Assembly: GCA_000697335.1 (NCBI GenBank)
Contig: JNEM01011461.1
Span: 1-11,677 of the forward strand
Origin: Conidiobolus incongruus B7586
Lineage: Eukaryota; Entomophthoromycota; Entomophthoromycetes; Entomophthorales; Conidiobolaceae
Direction of reading: 5' to 3'
Length of the DNA stretch: 11,677 bases
The notes under the pieces were generated by a model. The model had not been told where the DNA came from. It did no database searches and saw nothing but the letters and a program-made list of their open reading frames with translations. Below are positions 1 through 9,793 of this stretch, piece by piece; position 1 is the stretch's first letter; every line of letters begins with the position of its first letter. Made by a program: the position numbers and the translations under genes.

Positions 1-92
1 TTTTATTAATAATTTAATAAAATTGTATTTAAAAATTCAATATAAATATAATTATATTAAATAGAATTCAAATTTTTGATTAATTTTAATTA

Positions 93-118
<26 letters not shown>
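93..118. repeat. (AT)13 microsatellite
   Basis: Thirteen uninterrupted AT units lie here. It is a simple repeat in an AT-rich background and is likely to vary in length between strains. Confidence 0.9.
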
Positions 119-125
<7 letters not shown>

Positions 126-480
126 ATATTGAGGTAAAAAACTAAATAATTTAATAAAAATTCGCATAAATTGTAAATGAGAATTACATATTATAATTTT
201 TTGTTAATATTTAATTAATAATAGTAATAATAATAATAACATAAAAATATAATAATATATTGATAAGTTAAATAATTTATTAGATAATTTTAATAATTTT
301 AATAATTTTTTTAATATTCGCTTATTTCTCTATTAACTTTTAGTAACACTGTATGTTGATTTATCGAAAGATTACAGGTTTAATGAAATAATAATAGGAG
401 TAGATTGATTAATTGATCAGAATTTATTAGTATAAAAATTTTAATTCTTTTTTCTTTTATTTTAATTATTTTAATTATTT

Positions 481-500
481 TTATTATTATTATTATTATT
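481..500. repeat. (TTA)n microsatellite
   Basis: Six and a half or so uninterrupted TTA units are followed directly by GG. A smaller (TAA)5 run lies at 225-239. Both are simple repeats with no coding role visible. Confidence 0.85.
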
Positions 501-747
501 GGTTAAAATTTAAAATTTATCGCTATAATTCTGTTTAGTTTAATATTATTTTTAATTTTTTTTCTTTTAATTATTTTTTTCTTATTAGAATCTATTCAAC
601 ATGTGTTTGTTATTCACCTAATTTAGTAAAACTTAAATTACAATCTGATCTCTAGAATGAACAGGCATTGTTTCGAAGAACTGGTTAGAAGTTCAAAAAA
701 TGGTATATAAATATATAAGATAATTGGATCAATTTAGTTTGTTGAAG

Positions 748-2416
748 ATGATGAGTAAAGGATCGAAATTAATGGAGTATAGCTCTTGCAATAAGTGCCA
801 TTGTAAATTGAATAAAACTAAGAATCCTTATTGCAAGCATTGTACTCTTAATACCAAAGGAGCTAAATTCTTTTCGTATAAATTTCAAAATGATGAAAAC
901 AAAATTACTCATTCTAGAGGTAATCAAAACCATATAATTTAATTGAATATATTATTTAATCTATATTTTAGAGAAAATAGTTTTACCGAAGAGGACAAAG
1001 ATTAATTTTATATATTGTGGCAATCTTCATAAAGTGAATTTATACTCTAGATCTTTATTCAATCGATTCCCATCTATGGAGCATTTGACCTCGTATGTCA
1101 TTTATTCTAATCAGTTCTCCTTCTCCAAGTTTATATTGGCACTAAATTTGGATTTTTCAAGAACACCTCAAATTCAAACGTTGATATCGAATGATTCGAG
1201 TAAACCTGCTTCTACTTCTGAACCTTCATCGTCATCGGGTACCAATCCGATGATAAAATTTGAAGAAGGCTTGGAAATTTTACATCAACGTGCTTTTTGG
1301 GAAGATTTAATTCGTCTTTATATGGTTAATTTTCATCCCTATGTAACACTATTCAATTTGAAATACTTCAACCCAAATACCATTTCCCATTCTTTGCTTA
1401 CGGCTATTTACTATCGTGGCTATCAATATTGGAAGGGAAAAACTTGTCAATTAACAAAATATATGGATGGCTTAGCGACGACCAATTTAAAACGGATCAT
1501 TCTAAAACCAAGTTTGTCGAATGTTCAAGCGTTGTGTATTTATTTTAATACATTTTATTTTCAGGGTAAATACTCCCTAGGACGAGTCTATCTCGCTCAT
1601 TTAACTAGGATGTGTTACTGTTTGGGGATACATATTGATACAAAACGATTCGAAAATTCAATTTATTATAATAGGAAGGTCATATTTCGCAAAGTGGCCT
1701 TCTTAAATCAAATTGCTAGTGGTTATCTAAATGTTCACCCTAACTATGTAGCAGAATTACCTACGTTGGATCAGAAATTATATAACGATTCGTTCCATAC
1801 TCTCCCAGAAAAATTCAATTATTTTGGACAATTAGATAGAGAGGAAGTTCAGTTATTTTCCATAATTACAGCTTTGCTGAATCAATTTCAAGACGAAACC
1901 CTTCACCAGAGTACATTCCCATCAACAGAAAGGATGAAAAGTGACAAAATTGAAGAATTATTTATAACCCGATATTATTTATTACACAATAGTTATATAA
2001 ACTTATTAAATACATTAGAACAACTCAAAATCCAGTTTGGAAATTATCATCAAAGGATTGATAGTATTAAAGAAAAGGTAACAATGTCTTATTACCAACT
2101 ATCCCTGGTTATTTTTGAACATTGGAGAATCAATCAAACTTCCATCAATCCCAATTGGTTAAATAAGAATTTAGAATTGTGTAATGAATTTTTGGACCTT
2201 ATATTAAAAAATGGCAATTACGAAGTGTATCATTACTATTTGTACATGATAAGTTTTAGATATTTATGCATGGTGAAATATTTGCAAAGTGCTGATAAAT
2301 CTCTAGTATTGTCAAAACTAAATTTGATATTTACTTTTATTTCTAAACAAAAGGATCAGATAAATGATTTAAATGCTATAATTCAATCTGGTTTAAAATT
2401 AATTCAAAATGAATAA
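748..2416 (+). CDS. Fungal-specific transcription factor, degenerate Zn2Cys6 type
   Basis: Rebuilt as two exons, 748-919 and 972-2416, with a 52-base GT-AG intron (920-971, phase 1, ending TATTTTAG). The product is 538 residues. ATG at 748 is followed by a second ATG at 751; an in-frame TAA lies at 721, so nothing further upstream is coding. The N-terminus (residues 14-44) resembles a Gal4-type zinc cluster: C14, C17, C29 and C32 fit ligands 1, 2, 4 and 5, but the third ligand position is T24, and no Cys occurs near the sixth (residues 39-42); an extra C19 is present. A Ser/Pro/Thr-rich linker lies near residues 130-148. Residues about 170-300 match the fungal-specific transcription factor domain, with an LIRLYMVNFHP start and the RVYLAHLTRMCYCLGIH helix near 262. 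The family binds DNA in the nucleus and controls transcription; target genes cannot be inferred. With two ligands missing, normal DNA binding is doubtful, or a single Cys4 zinc site remains. AATAAA overlaps the stop. Confidence 0.85.
920..971 (+). other. Intron of the transcription factor gene
   Basis: The donor reads GAG|GTAATC and the acceptor CTATATTTTAG|AGAAAA. Splicing joins G with AG into a Glu codon and links the zinc-cluster frame to the long downstream frame, which is open without stops from 974. Unspliced, the first frame stops at 942. The size (52 bases) matches the other introns in the window. Confidence 0.85.
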
Positions 2417-4477
2417 AAATGTATTAGTGTTTTACTCTCAAAATTTATTTTACCCTCTTATTTAGTCTTTTTTTAATTTCAACTATGAAATATGCTTTAA
2501 TATCTTATCAATTATCAAACTATACTATTAAATGAAATACTATGGTAAATTTCAAAAGTAATTTAATTATTTTTCCAAATATCAAATATTCATTTTATTA
2601 GCTATAGTATTAAATTTTATATAAATTGTCAACTTCTTCCTTTTTCAATAGATATTATTATCAATTTTAAGACTTAATATAAACTATTTTGAAATTCCAT
2701 TTGATAAAAATAGCTTATATATATTAACCTGTTTATCTAAAATAGATGAACGACTTCAATGTTATATATTCATTATGATCTTCATTTAATTAACATTGAC
2801 CGAATATTTTTCTAACAAATGTTTAAAGTTGAATATATTCATTTAATTCTGTTAATCGAATTAAATATTATCAAAAATCACTTGAATTGGATATATTGAA
2901 CTGATAAAAAATCATATTTGGCTATATCAATATTATAATATAATTCTAAAATTTATCAGGTAACTTATTAAGTGAAAATAAATGAACTTGGTTCAACTTT
3001 AAATAATGCGATTCTTAATTTATCATTTTGTTTTTTAGCGATTAAACAAATCAATTATAAGTGCTTGAAGATTTACAAGTTACTTGCGAAATTAATTCAC
3101 AAAATTTGCATGTTTAAAACAAAAACAAGATTTTACACTGATTTATTATTTATTGTAAAATAATTATTTCAATACCCATCAAATTAGTAAATTATTTATA
3201 TTAGTTTTAAGCTTCATTTATATCACTATAAAATTTTAACGATATTCTTTTATTCAAAAATTTGATACCATTGTTGAGATGATGTTAAAAAAGTAACATC
3301 TATTAAATACCTTTATTATTTGAAATATATTTAAACTATAAACTTCTCCCTAATACCCTAACTCAAATTTACATATCGTTTTTCCTTTTATAAAAATTTA
3401 GACCTATACAAGACTGAGAGTACCATATGTTACCAAGATCGGAGATAGATTCTCATGGATATCTATTTTGGGTCTTAGAGTAAAAGCTATATTGAGTATT
3501 AATAATTTGTCTTAACTATATGTGAATTCAGAATTTTTCACTAGGACTTGAATTACAATATAAATGAATACCAATTTCAATCTTATCATTTTGAAATAAT
3601 GACATCATCATAAAATCCAAATCATAACTAGAGAGAGTTTACTAATATAATAAAATTTCCAATGATATGTAATATGAACTATTGACCAATCTCTTAGTCA
3701 ATCTGATTGTTTTGTTATCGAATTATATAATGATTCAACAATGCTAAATAATGATTCTCTCGATTTTTGATAGACTAATCAATTTAATAAGGTATATATT
3801 ATTGAATATAACAATACGCTCAAATTGTTACTTGATTTTCACTTTTTAATTATATTAAAAAATCAGTATCTTTGGGTTTGATATTAAAAAAATTTTACCC
3901 TTTGGTTTAAAATGATTACAAAACTTAAGATTAAAATAATGCTTAAAAATACAATGTATAAATAATTAGTTATTGACAATATTAAAAGATGCTTGATAAA
4001 TATTTTATTTAAATTTTTATAACTAAAAATTGGAAATTGAATGATATTAACTTCATTAATATATATATTGATAATAAACTTAATATTTAATAGTATATAT
4101 TATCAGAGCATCAATAACAAAAGATGTAATCAAGCTAACATAAATTAAATTTCAGAATTCAGGTTTTTGAATAAATAATTAATAAAATGAATAAAATTAA
4201 AATTACTTAATTATTTAAGTAAAGATTTAATATTAAAAGAAATGATTAAAAAGTTTTAAATTTAATTAAGTAAAAAATTTTTATTTTTATAAGTGAAAGT
4301 AAATTAATAAAAATATAGAATAATATTAAAAAAAGGAGGGTAAATAGGAAAAATAATGATTTATAAAAGTATTTGGAAATTTTTATAAATTTTTTTTAAA
4401 ATTATATAGATTTCTCAAAATGTAAATAAGAATAATAAATTAATATTTGAAAATATTGAAATTGATTTTAATTAGAA
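2417..4477. other. Long AT-rich intergenic stretch, no gene supported
   Basis: About 2 kb between the transcription factor and the tRNA-like locus. A 63-codon frame at 2972-3163 begins at GTG and encodes a Lys/Ile/Leu-rich peptide typical of chance translation of AT-rich DNA; I do not accept it. A less AT-rich island at about 3395-3500 has a minus-strand frame with few stops but no recognisable family. A 6-bp-arm palindrome (ACTTAA-TTAT-TTAAGT) lies near 4205. No RNA gene or mobile element is recognisable. Confidence 0.55.
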
Positions 4478-4559
4478 AACACTTTGATGGAGTGATTAAC
4501 GTGGCGCCCTACTAAGGTGTTTCCCTTTGGAAGCACGGGTTCGAATTCTGTAGGTGCAG
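4478..4559 (+). tRNA. tRNA-Ser-like gene, anticodon ACT, possibly a pseudogene
   Basis: The 82-base sequence folds as a type II tRNA. The D arm is ATG/CGT around a GAGTGATTAA loop typical of tRNA-Ser. The anticodon stem GCGCC/GGTGT (4504-4508 with 4516-4520) encloses loop CTACTAA, giving anticodon ACT at 4511-4513. A long variable arm TTCC-CTTT-GGAA follows, as expected for Ser. The T arm ACGGG/TCTGT encloses TTCGAAT (B box). The acceptor AACACTT/AGGTGCA pairs at five of seven positions, but positions 1-72 (A-A) and 2-71 (A-C) do not pair. There are several G-T pairs. ACT would read AGU/AGC Ser codons, which fungi normally read with GCT. I see a Ser-type cloverleaf; the unpaired end and odd anticodon suggest a decayed copy, though a working gene is not ruled out. 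Confidence 0.7.
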
Positions 4560-4574
4560 ATATTGATAGGAATC

Positions 4575-4580
4575 TTTTTT
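4575..4580 (+). terminator. T6 tract, RNA polymerase III terminator candidate
   Basis: A run of six T lies 15 bases after the end of the tRNA-Ser-like sequence, the usual place for a Pol III stop. T runs are common in this AT-rich DNA, so the link rests on position only. Confidence 0.5.
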
Positions 4581-5300
4581 CTTACTATTGTCTTAATTTT
4601 TGTTAACATCTTATTGAAAATCTTTCATATTTCGAATATCTTTGATTCATATAATGTTTAATCACTTTGATTACAATTTTTATTCGATTCATTACGAAAT
4701 ATAATATCTTATGTTATAAATGTTTATATTTAATATATCTATTCTTTATATTATAATAAATTCAAATAAAAATTATTTTTAATAAGAATTTAGATTTTGA
4801 AAAATATGATAAATACAAGTTAAAATGAATTAATACCAAAAACTTGAATTTTAATTTTTTTCAAATATATATATATATCATTGTTATAGTAAATTAGATA
4901 TTGTTTGAAATTCGATACAAATAATTTAATATCTTTAATATATAATTTGAATATATAGTTTAATAATTAAACTCTATTATTAATCAATAACCTATATTAG
5001 ACTATGATATTTTGATTGAAAATTTATTAGATGAAAGAGAAATTTAATAAAAAGAAGAGCTTGCTAACCTAATATAGGTCGAAATTATATAGGGTGTAAG
5101 AGAGGATGTATAGTTAATATTACCAGAAAAACGTTCAGAAATACAGAAAATTAACAAAACAGTGATCCATATAGTTAACACAATTTAGGTAAATGCTATT
5201 GAGCTGATAGAAATCAGTATTAAAAAAAGAGGCTAAAACGTTGATCGTATATTAAATTCAATGAAACAAAAGCGAAGGCTATGATCAATTAGAAAATCAG
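4581..5300. other. Intergenic region with an inverted repeat and a coding-like remnant
   Basis: This lies between the tRNA-like locus and the 3' end of GID2. ACCTATATTAG at 4990-5000 is repeated inverted at 5069-5079. From about 5030 to 5279 the plus strand is less AT-rich and one frame shows protein-like composition broken by seven or eight TAA/TAG stops. That number is close to what chance would give at this base composition, and I recognise no family, so no gene is called. The rest is plain AT-rich DNA. Confidence 0.45.
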
Positions 5301-6811
5301 CTAAAAGTAGAGGATTTGTGCTTGACTTGGCAAGGATTCGTTAGGGCAATAAGTACATTTGAATCGACTATGAAAAGATTAGTATAAACGAGAGATATAA
5401 TTTGATAATGTTGACTTACGTTCCACCTTTACTCAACATATTCAAACTATCTTTACAGATAGCGTGGCCACAGGGTAACAGCATGGGAGGATTTTCTTCA
5501 GTTGCCCATTCCTTGTTGATGGGGCATAAAAAAATTGAGTGATATTTCATATCATCTGTCAACTGTAGGTCAATCTAACAAAGTGTTAATATCAGTTAAT
5601 TAAGATAATTCATAAAGATGAAGCTTACAGGTAATTCAACTTTTTCATCAAAAGTAACATTTTGCATTGACATAATATTCATAGCCTTAACCATTTTCGG
5701 AAGTGTTGTAGTACCAGCAGTCACAGTGACATATAAAGGTGGCTCGTGACTTCTTCCCATTACCTTACAGAAGTATCTTACAAAATAATACTGAATATCT
5801 TCCCAATCTGATTCTTTGTAAAGATCACTATATGGCGAATTGCTAAGAGTGTTGGGATCCATTTGTAAATTGGGTTGGAATAAAGAGGAGCATACTAATT
5901 TTTGAATTTCTAAATTGTTATATTCAGTAAATAACTCATATTTGAAGTAAATTAAATCGAATAAATGAATGTATATATAATACCTTGTAAATATTTTCCA
6001 GCGAAACCAGCCAGGCGTTTTTTAGCGTAAGCTAAAGCTTCGAGTCTTTTACCTTGAGATAAATAATAGCAAAATTGAAGTCTATGAATTTTAAAAACTA
6101 AACTTTCTCCTTCTTCGACTGTAACGTCTCCCATATGGTTCATACACCAGTTCAGAGCAGGTTCTAATTGCTTGTGTTTCATGGCCTCTAAAATCTGGTA
6201 CATATCCTCGAATTGGACCTTAAATTCCTCTGGATAGGGTGTTGAACTTTCAGCACTAAATTTCTCAGCCAGTTCAAATTTCCCATTTCTAATAAGATGC
6301 TGAATGACAATTTGATTTAACAAGTTACTATGGTTGGTATTATTGGAGGTATTGTTAGAATTTTCGATTGAGGGGATTACACTCAAGTTTAAATTAAAAT
6401 TCTAACAATAGAGTAAAAAAAAGTTTAATAAAATAATTGTTATTAGTATGGTAATCAAAATTAATATTACATTATCCAAATATTTCGAAAATTTATTCCC
6501 TTGTAAATAACTTGGTTTAATTTTATTTAATAAATTTTCTCTTAAATTTTTTAATTCTTTCTCTATTAATTGAATTTTTAATTTTATCTCATATTCGTAA
6601 GTTTTAACAGTATCATCATCTAGTTAATAATATTAATAAGTTGAAAATGTGTTAATTTATTAACTTTTATTTTACCAGCTTTTAAAATGACCAAAGTTTC
6701 TTGAATTAAATCTCTAACTCTTGCCAATTCAGAATGTAAATCGCTACTGCATTCCAAACTAATTGATTCGAGTTGTTCAACTTCTTTTTCTAATTCCTTA
6801 ATAATTCCCAT
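5301..6811 (-). CDS. GID2: GID/CTLH E3 ubiquitin ligase subunit Gid2/RMND5
   Basis: Six exons on the minus strand: 6811-6676, 6619-6471, 6401-5984, 5909-5629, 5574-5420 and 5367-5301. The product is 401 residues, against about 391 for human RMND5A. All five introns (56, 69, 74, 54 and 52 bases) are GT-AG and keep frame. Residues 1-95 are largely helical, coiled-coil-like. LisH spans about 122-147 (LLNQIVIQHLIRNGKFELAE), followed by CTLH (about 160-220) and CRA with the ENSPY-like SNSPYSDLY. The C-terminus is the Gid2-type degenerate RING: C345-P, NPPMLLPCGH (C363, H365), C368, and the RFKCTYCP ending with C384 and C387, closing with QILYF like other RMND5 proteins. In yeast this subunit pairs with Fyv10/Gid9 as the RING heterodimer of the GID ligase, which degrades gluconeogenic enzymes. 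It is convergent with the upstream region's genes and divergent from GRX5, 241 bases away. The ATG at 6811 gives the family's usual N-terminal helix. Confidence 0.93.
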
Positions 6812-7052
6812 TTATTAATAGTATGAAATATAAAATTAAAAAGTTTAAGAGACTGTTATCTCAATATCATATATTAAAATTGTACTCAATTTTTAAATTG
6901 ATTTAATTGGATAATTTGAAATTACCTCATCCCTTAGATTTTATCCCATAAAATTCCCAATTAGTTAATGATGACAAAATAATATATAGATTTATGACAT
7001 ATTAAATTTACTAGCAAACTATATCTGTTATTAAAATTTATAATTCAATACA
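6812..7052. promoter_or_regulatory. Divergent GID2/GRX5 upstream region
   Basis: Only 241 bases separate the two start codons, so the promoters and 5' leaders of both genes must lie here or overlap. The sequence is AT-rich; no recognisable TATA element or factor site stands out from the background. Its role is inferred from gene layout alone. Confidence 0.55.
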
Positions 7053-7754
7053 ATGTCAAGTTTGAGATTCGCTACCAAAGTAATATAATAATATAAATAT
7101 TAACCAATATATTATTGACTAATTAATTCTGTAGTTAAATTTTTTGAGAAATTTCTCCAATTTTCAACAACTTAGATTATTAAGTGATCAAACTAAACAA
7201 GCTATTGAAAAAGTAATATTAATAAATTTTAAAATATTTCATAATTTATTAATTAGAGTTTTTAGGCTATTCATAGTAAAGATATTTGTTTGTTTATGAA
7301 AGGAACTCCTGATTTTCCTCAAGTAAATTATAAATTTTTTATACAAAAAAATTATATTAATTAACTTGTTATTTAGTGTGGATTCAGTAGAGCTGCTGTC
7401 CAAATTTTAAATATTCAAGGTATAACAAACAATCTCTTATTGAATTTATTGGTTATTAAATTTGATAATTTTTAGGTATTACTGATTTTAATCATGTCAA
7501 CGTTTTAGCCGATGAAGAAATTCGGGCCGGTATCAAAGAATATTCGTAAGTGACATTATTAACTTTTTTATGAATTTTAGTATTTATAATGATCATTATT
7601 TAGTTCATGGCCTACTATTCCTCAATTATATATCAAGGGTGAATTCATCGGAGGTTGTGATATTATGATGAAAATGCACCAATCTGGTGATTTGGAAAAG
7701 CTTTTATTAGAAAAGAAGATCGTTGCTCCATATGAAGAAGAAGCTAAAAATTAA
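7053..7754 (+). CDS. GRX5: Monothiol glutaredoxin Grx5, mitochondrial
   Basis: Six exons: 7053-7079, 7135-7212, 7266-7322, 7377-7419, 7476-7545 and 7604-7754, with five GT-AG introns of 53-58 bases. The product is 141 residues; yeast Grx5 has 150. The first 30 residues are rich in Arg, Ser and Leu without acid residues until D27, as in a mitochondrial targeting peptide. The glutaredoxin fold follows: [12 protein letters not shown] (glutathione-binding K47), the active site CGFS at 55-58, SWPTIPQLY with cis-Pro at 98, and FIGGCD with C110. In this family the protein, with glutathione, holds and passes on a [2Fe-2S] cluster during mitochondrial Fe-S assembly. Every family motif is intact and crosses exon borders correctly, so the gene looks functional. 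It is divergent from GID2 and convergent with HOS2. AATAAA lies at 7764-7769, just after the stop. Confidence 0.95.
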
Positions 7755-8325
7755 TCTTTTTAAAATAAATTAAACTATTATTCATATTCTGAAATTTTAC
7801 GATTTTAAAATCATATCGTGTTAATATCATAATAAGACCTTTTTAATCAAATCTTATCTTATCTTATCTAAATTGTTGGATCTGTTTTCCCCAATTATAA
7901 ATACATTATTGTTATAAATTATGTTGAAAACTACCAATTTTCATCCAAGACCGGATTCAAACTCAGAATTATTTACATTCAAACTTAAAATTATTAAAAA
8001 TAAATAAAGGTATAATAAACTTTTAAAATATGTATTAAAATATATTTAAATATTTTACATGTTGGAATTATTAAATTCTGACAAAATACCTACAAATTTG
8101 AAAATTAAACAATTAAATGTATAAATACTCGAAAACAAATCTTTATTAATATTTATTAATTAAACAAGTTTATTTGGTTTAAATAGATGTAAATATAAAA
8201 TGTGCCTACTCTAAAAATAGAAACGTAATCGAATTAATATACAGAAAAATAAATAGTAATTGAATGGCTTATGAAATGAATATTTGTTGTGGAATTATAT
8301 AAATAGTACTATCACTAAATAGTAT
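7755..8325. other. Convergent 3' intergenic region of GRX5 and HOS2
   Basis: This 571-base stretch lies between two stop codons facing each other and must hold both 3' untranslated regions and poly(A) sites. AATAAA occurs at 7764-7769. A short (TCTTA) repeat of about three and a half units lies at 7852-7868. No open frame or RNA gene is supported. A B-box-like GTTTGAATCC on the minus strand near 7950 lacks a matching T stem. Confidence 0.6.
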
Positions 8326-9793
8326 TTAATCAGTATCCATATCATCGTTATAATCATCATCGTTTTCATCATCATAATCGTCTTCATCATCTTGATCGTT
8401 ATCATCATCATCGTAAAAGTACTCATTATCCGGATCTACGGCATTGATTTTGCCTCTCTTGGCTAAAGTTCCTCTATCCATTCTGATATCTGGGAAATAG
8501 TCCTCCAATTCATCTACAGATTTACCTTCATACTCATCTAAAAATCCTTGGATATCAGGCGGGTATTCATGCATTTGTACACTGGGTGCTCCCTTCAATC
8601 TTCGAAGCTTTTCCAAAGCTTCAATTTCAATCTTTCTTAAATATGATTGCGAATTGGCATTTTCTATCCTTCCTATCAGTTTAGGGTGAAGTGTGTAGTC
8701 AGGTCCAAAGAATTGCTTATATGGCGTCTCTGGTAACTTGTTCGGTAGGTCTGTATCTAAAATGATAGAAGTTTCATAAGTCCAACATCTGCTAACATTA
8801 CGAATTGTATATCCTCCTCCCCCTAGAACGAGTGTTGGAAGGCCAAAAGATTTAGTAAATTTGACACATTGACCGTGTGCAACAATACTTAAATTAAAAC
8901 ATCCTAAACGATCTAAACCCAAACTATCAGCACCACATTGAATCACCACTACAGATGGTTTGAAATTTTCCATAGTGGCTCCAATAATCGATTGAAATAA
9001 ATTAACATATGAAGCATCATCAATACCATCCTTAAGAGGAATATTTAAAGAGTAATATTTTCCTAACTTATCGCCAATTTCGTCTAAATTACCAGTACCA
9101 GGGAAAAATACACCATTATATTTGTGAAAAGAAACAGTCATGACTCTATCTGTATGATAAAAAGCCTCTTGAACACCATCACCGTGATGTACATCGATAT
9201 CAATATACAAAACTCTCGGATAATATCTTAAAAATTGCAAAATAGCCAAAACAATATCATTAACGTAACAAAAGCCACTCGCTTCGAATTTTTTAGCGTG
9301 ATGCAAACCACCACTCCAATTAATAGCAATATCGCAACCACCGGAAATGAGCTTTCTAGAAGCTTCCAAACTCGCCCCGGTATACAATTTACAAAAATCG
9401 AACATCCCATCGAAAATAGGACAATCAGCTCCAAAATTAAATTTTTCCAAAACCTTCTTATATTTGTCGGCATTGTTCGGTGTGACCCTCTTCAAAAAAT
9501 TGATATAGTCGTCGCTGTGAAATTCTAGTAACTCTTCTTCCGTTGCTAGTCGCGGTTGATACATTTCCATCTGTTTGTGTAATCCGTAACCAAGTACGAG
9601 ATGATTGGTTAATGTCAAACGATGGGGTTTCATCGGATGTGTTTCCTAATTAACACATATTAATATATTGAACGTATTAATATTAAGATAATTTTTTTAA
9701 TACTCCATAATGAAAATTCCCAACTTCTTCGTTGTGATAATATGCAACTTTGGTTTTTGAATGAGGTGCTAGCCTCCTATTCGTAATATTCAT
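8326..9793 (-). CDS. HOS2: Class I histone deacetylase, Hos2/HDAC3 type
   Basis: Two exons on the minus strand: 9793-9704 (30 codons) and 9645-8326, with a 58-base GT-AG intron in phase 0. The product is 469 residues. Exon 1 supplies [16 protein letters not shown], which joins [10 protein letters not shown] in exon 2, completing the N-terminus all class I enzymes share; an in-frame TAA lies shortly upstream of this ATG. Catalytic residues are all present: H145-H146 (GLHHAKK), zinc ligands D181 and H183 (DIDVHHGDG) and D270 (CGADSL), and Y309 (GGGGY). K36, R276 and R316 match the inositol-phosphate contacts of HDAC3. Hos2-like marks include [22 protein letters not shown] and YTGASL. In yeast, Hos2 works in the Set3 complex, removing acetyl groups from H3/H4 in gene bodies. 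The last 30 or so residues are a dense Asp-rich acidic tail. GRX5 converges on it. Confidence 0.94.

Larger units (their letters stand above)
1..723. other. AT-rich upstream region, no gene seen
   Basis: This stretch is almost entirely A and T and has no open frame of useful length. It holds an (AT)13 run, a (TAA)5 run at 225-239, a (TTA) run at 481-500 and T-rich tracts around 430-590. The last 100 bases are a little less AT-rich and include a short ATG frame at 657, which cannot be joined in frame to the gene at 748 by any GT-AG intron I tried. It probably contains the promoter and 5' untranslated leader of the transcription factor gene, but no specific factor site is recognisable. Confidence 0.6.

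Noticed and set aside
93-500. AT, TAA and TTA runs as possible regulatory elements or origin
   Set aside because: Simple repeats are expected at this base composition; there is no other sign of an origin or regulatory array.
657-747. Possible upstream exon for the transcription factor starting at ATG 657
   Set aside because: The GT donors I tested give phase 0 or 1, while the ATTTAG acceptor at 737 needs phase 2; the joins run into stops.
2972-3163. 63-codon frame on the plus strand
   Set aside because: It starts at GTG, is Lys/Ile/Leu-rich as expected for chance AT-rich translation, has no family signature and no plausible exon partners.
5030-5279. Reassigned stop codons (TAA/TAG read as Gln)
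   Set aside because: The four clear genes end with TAA or TAG and contain no in-frame stop, so the standard code applies.
7940-7965. B-box-like sequence GTTTGAATCC on the minus strand
   Set aside because: The flanking bases do not form a T stem and no A box or acceptor stem is found at the right distance.
9228-9528. Two open frames inside the deacetylase, one on each strand
   Set aside because: They lie wholly within the highly conserved HOS2 coding sequence in other frames and resemble nothing known.
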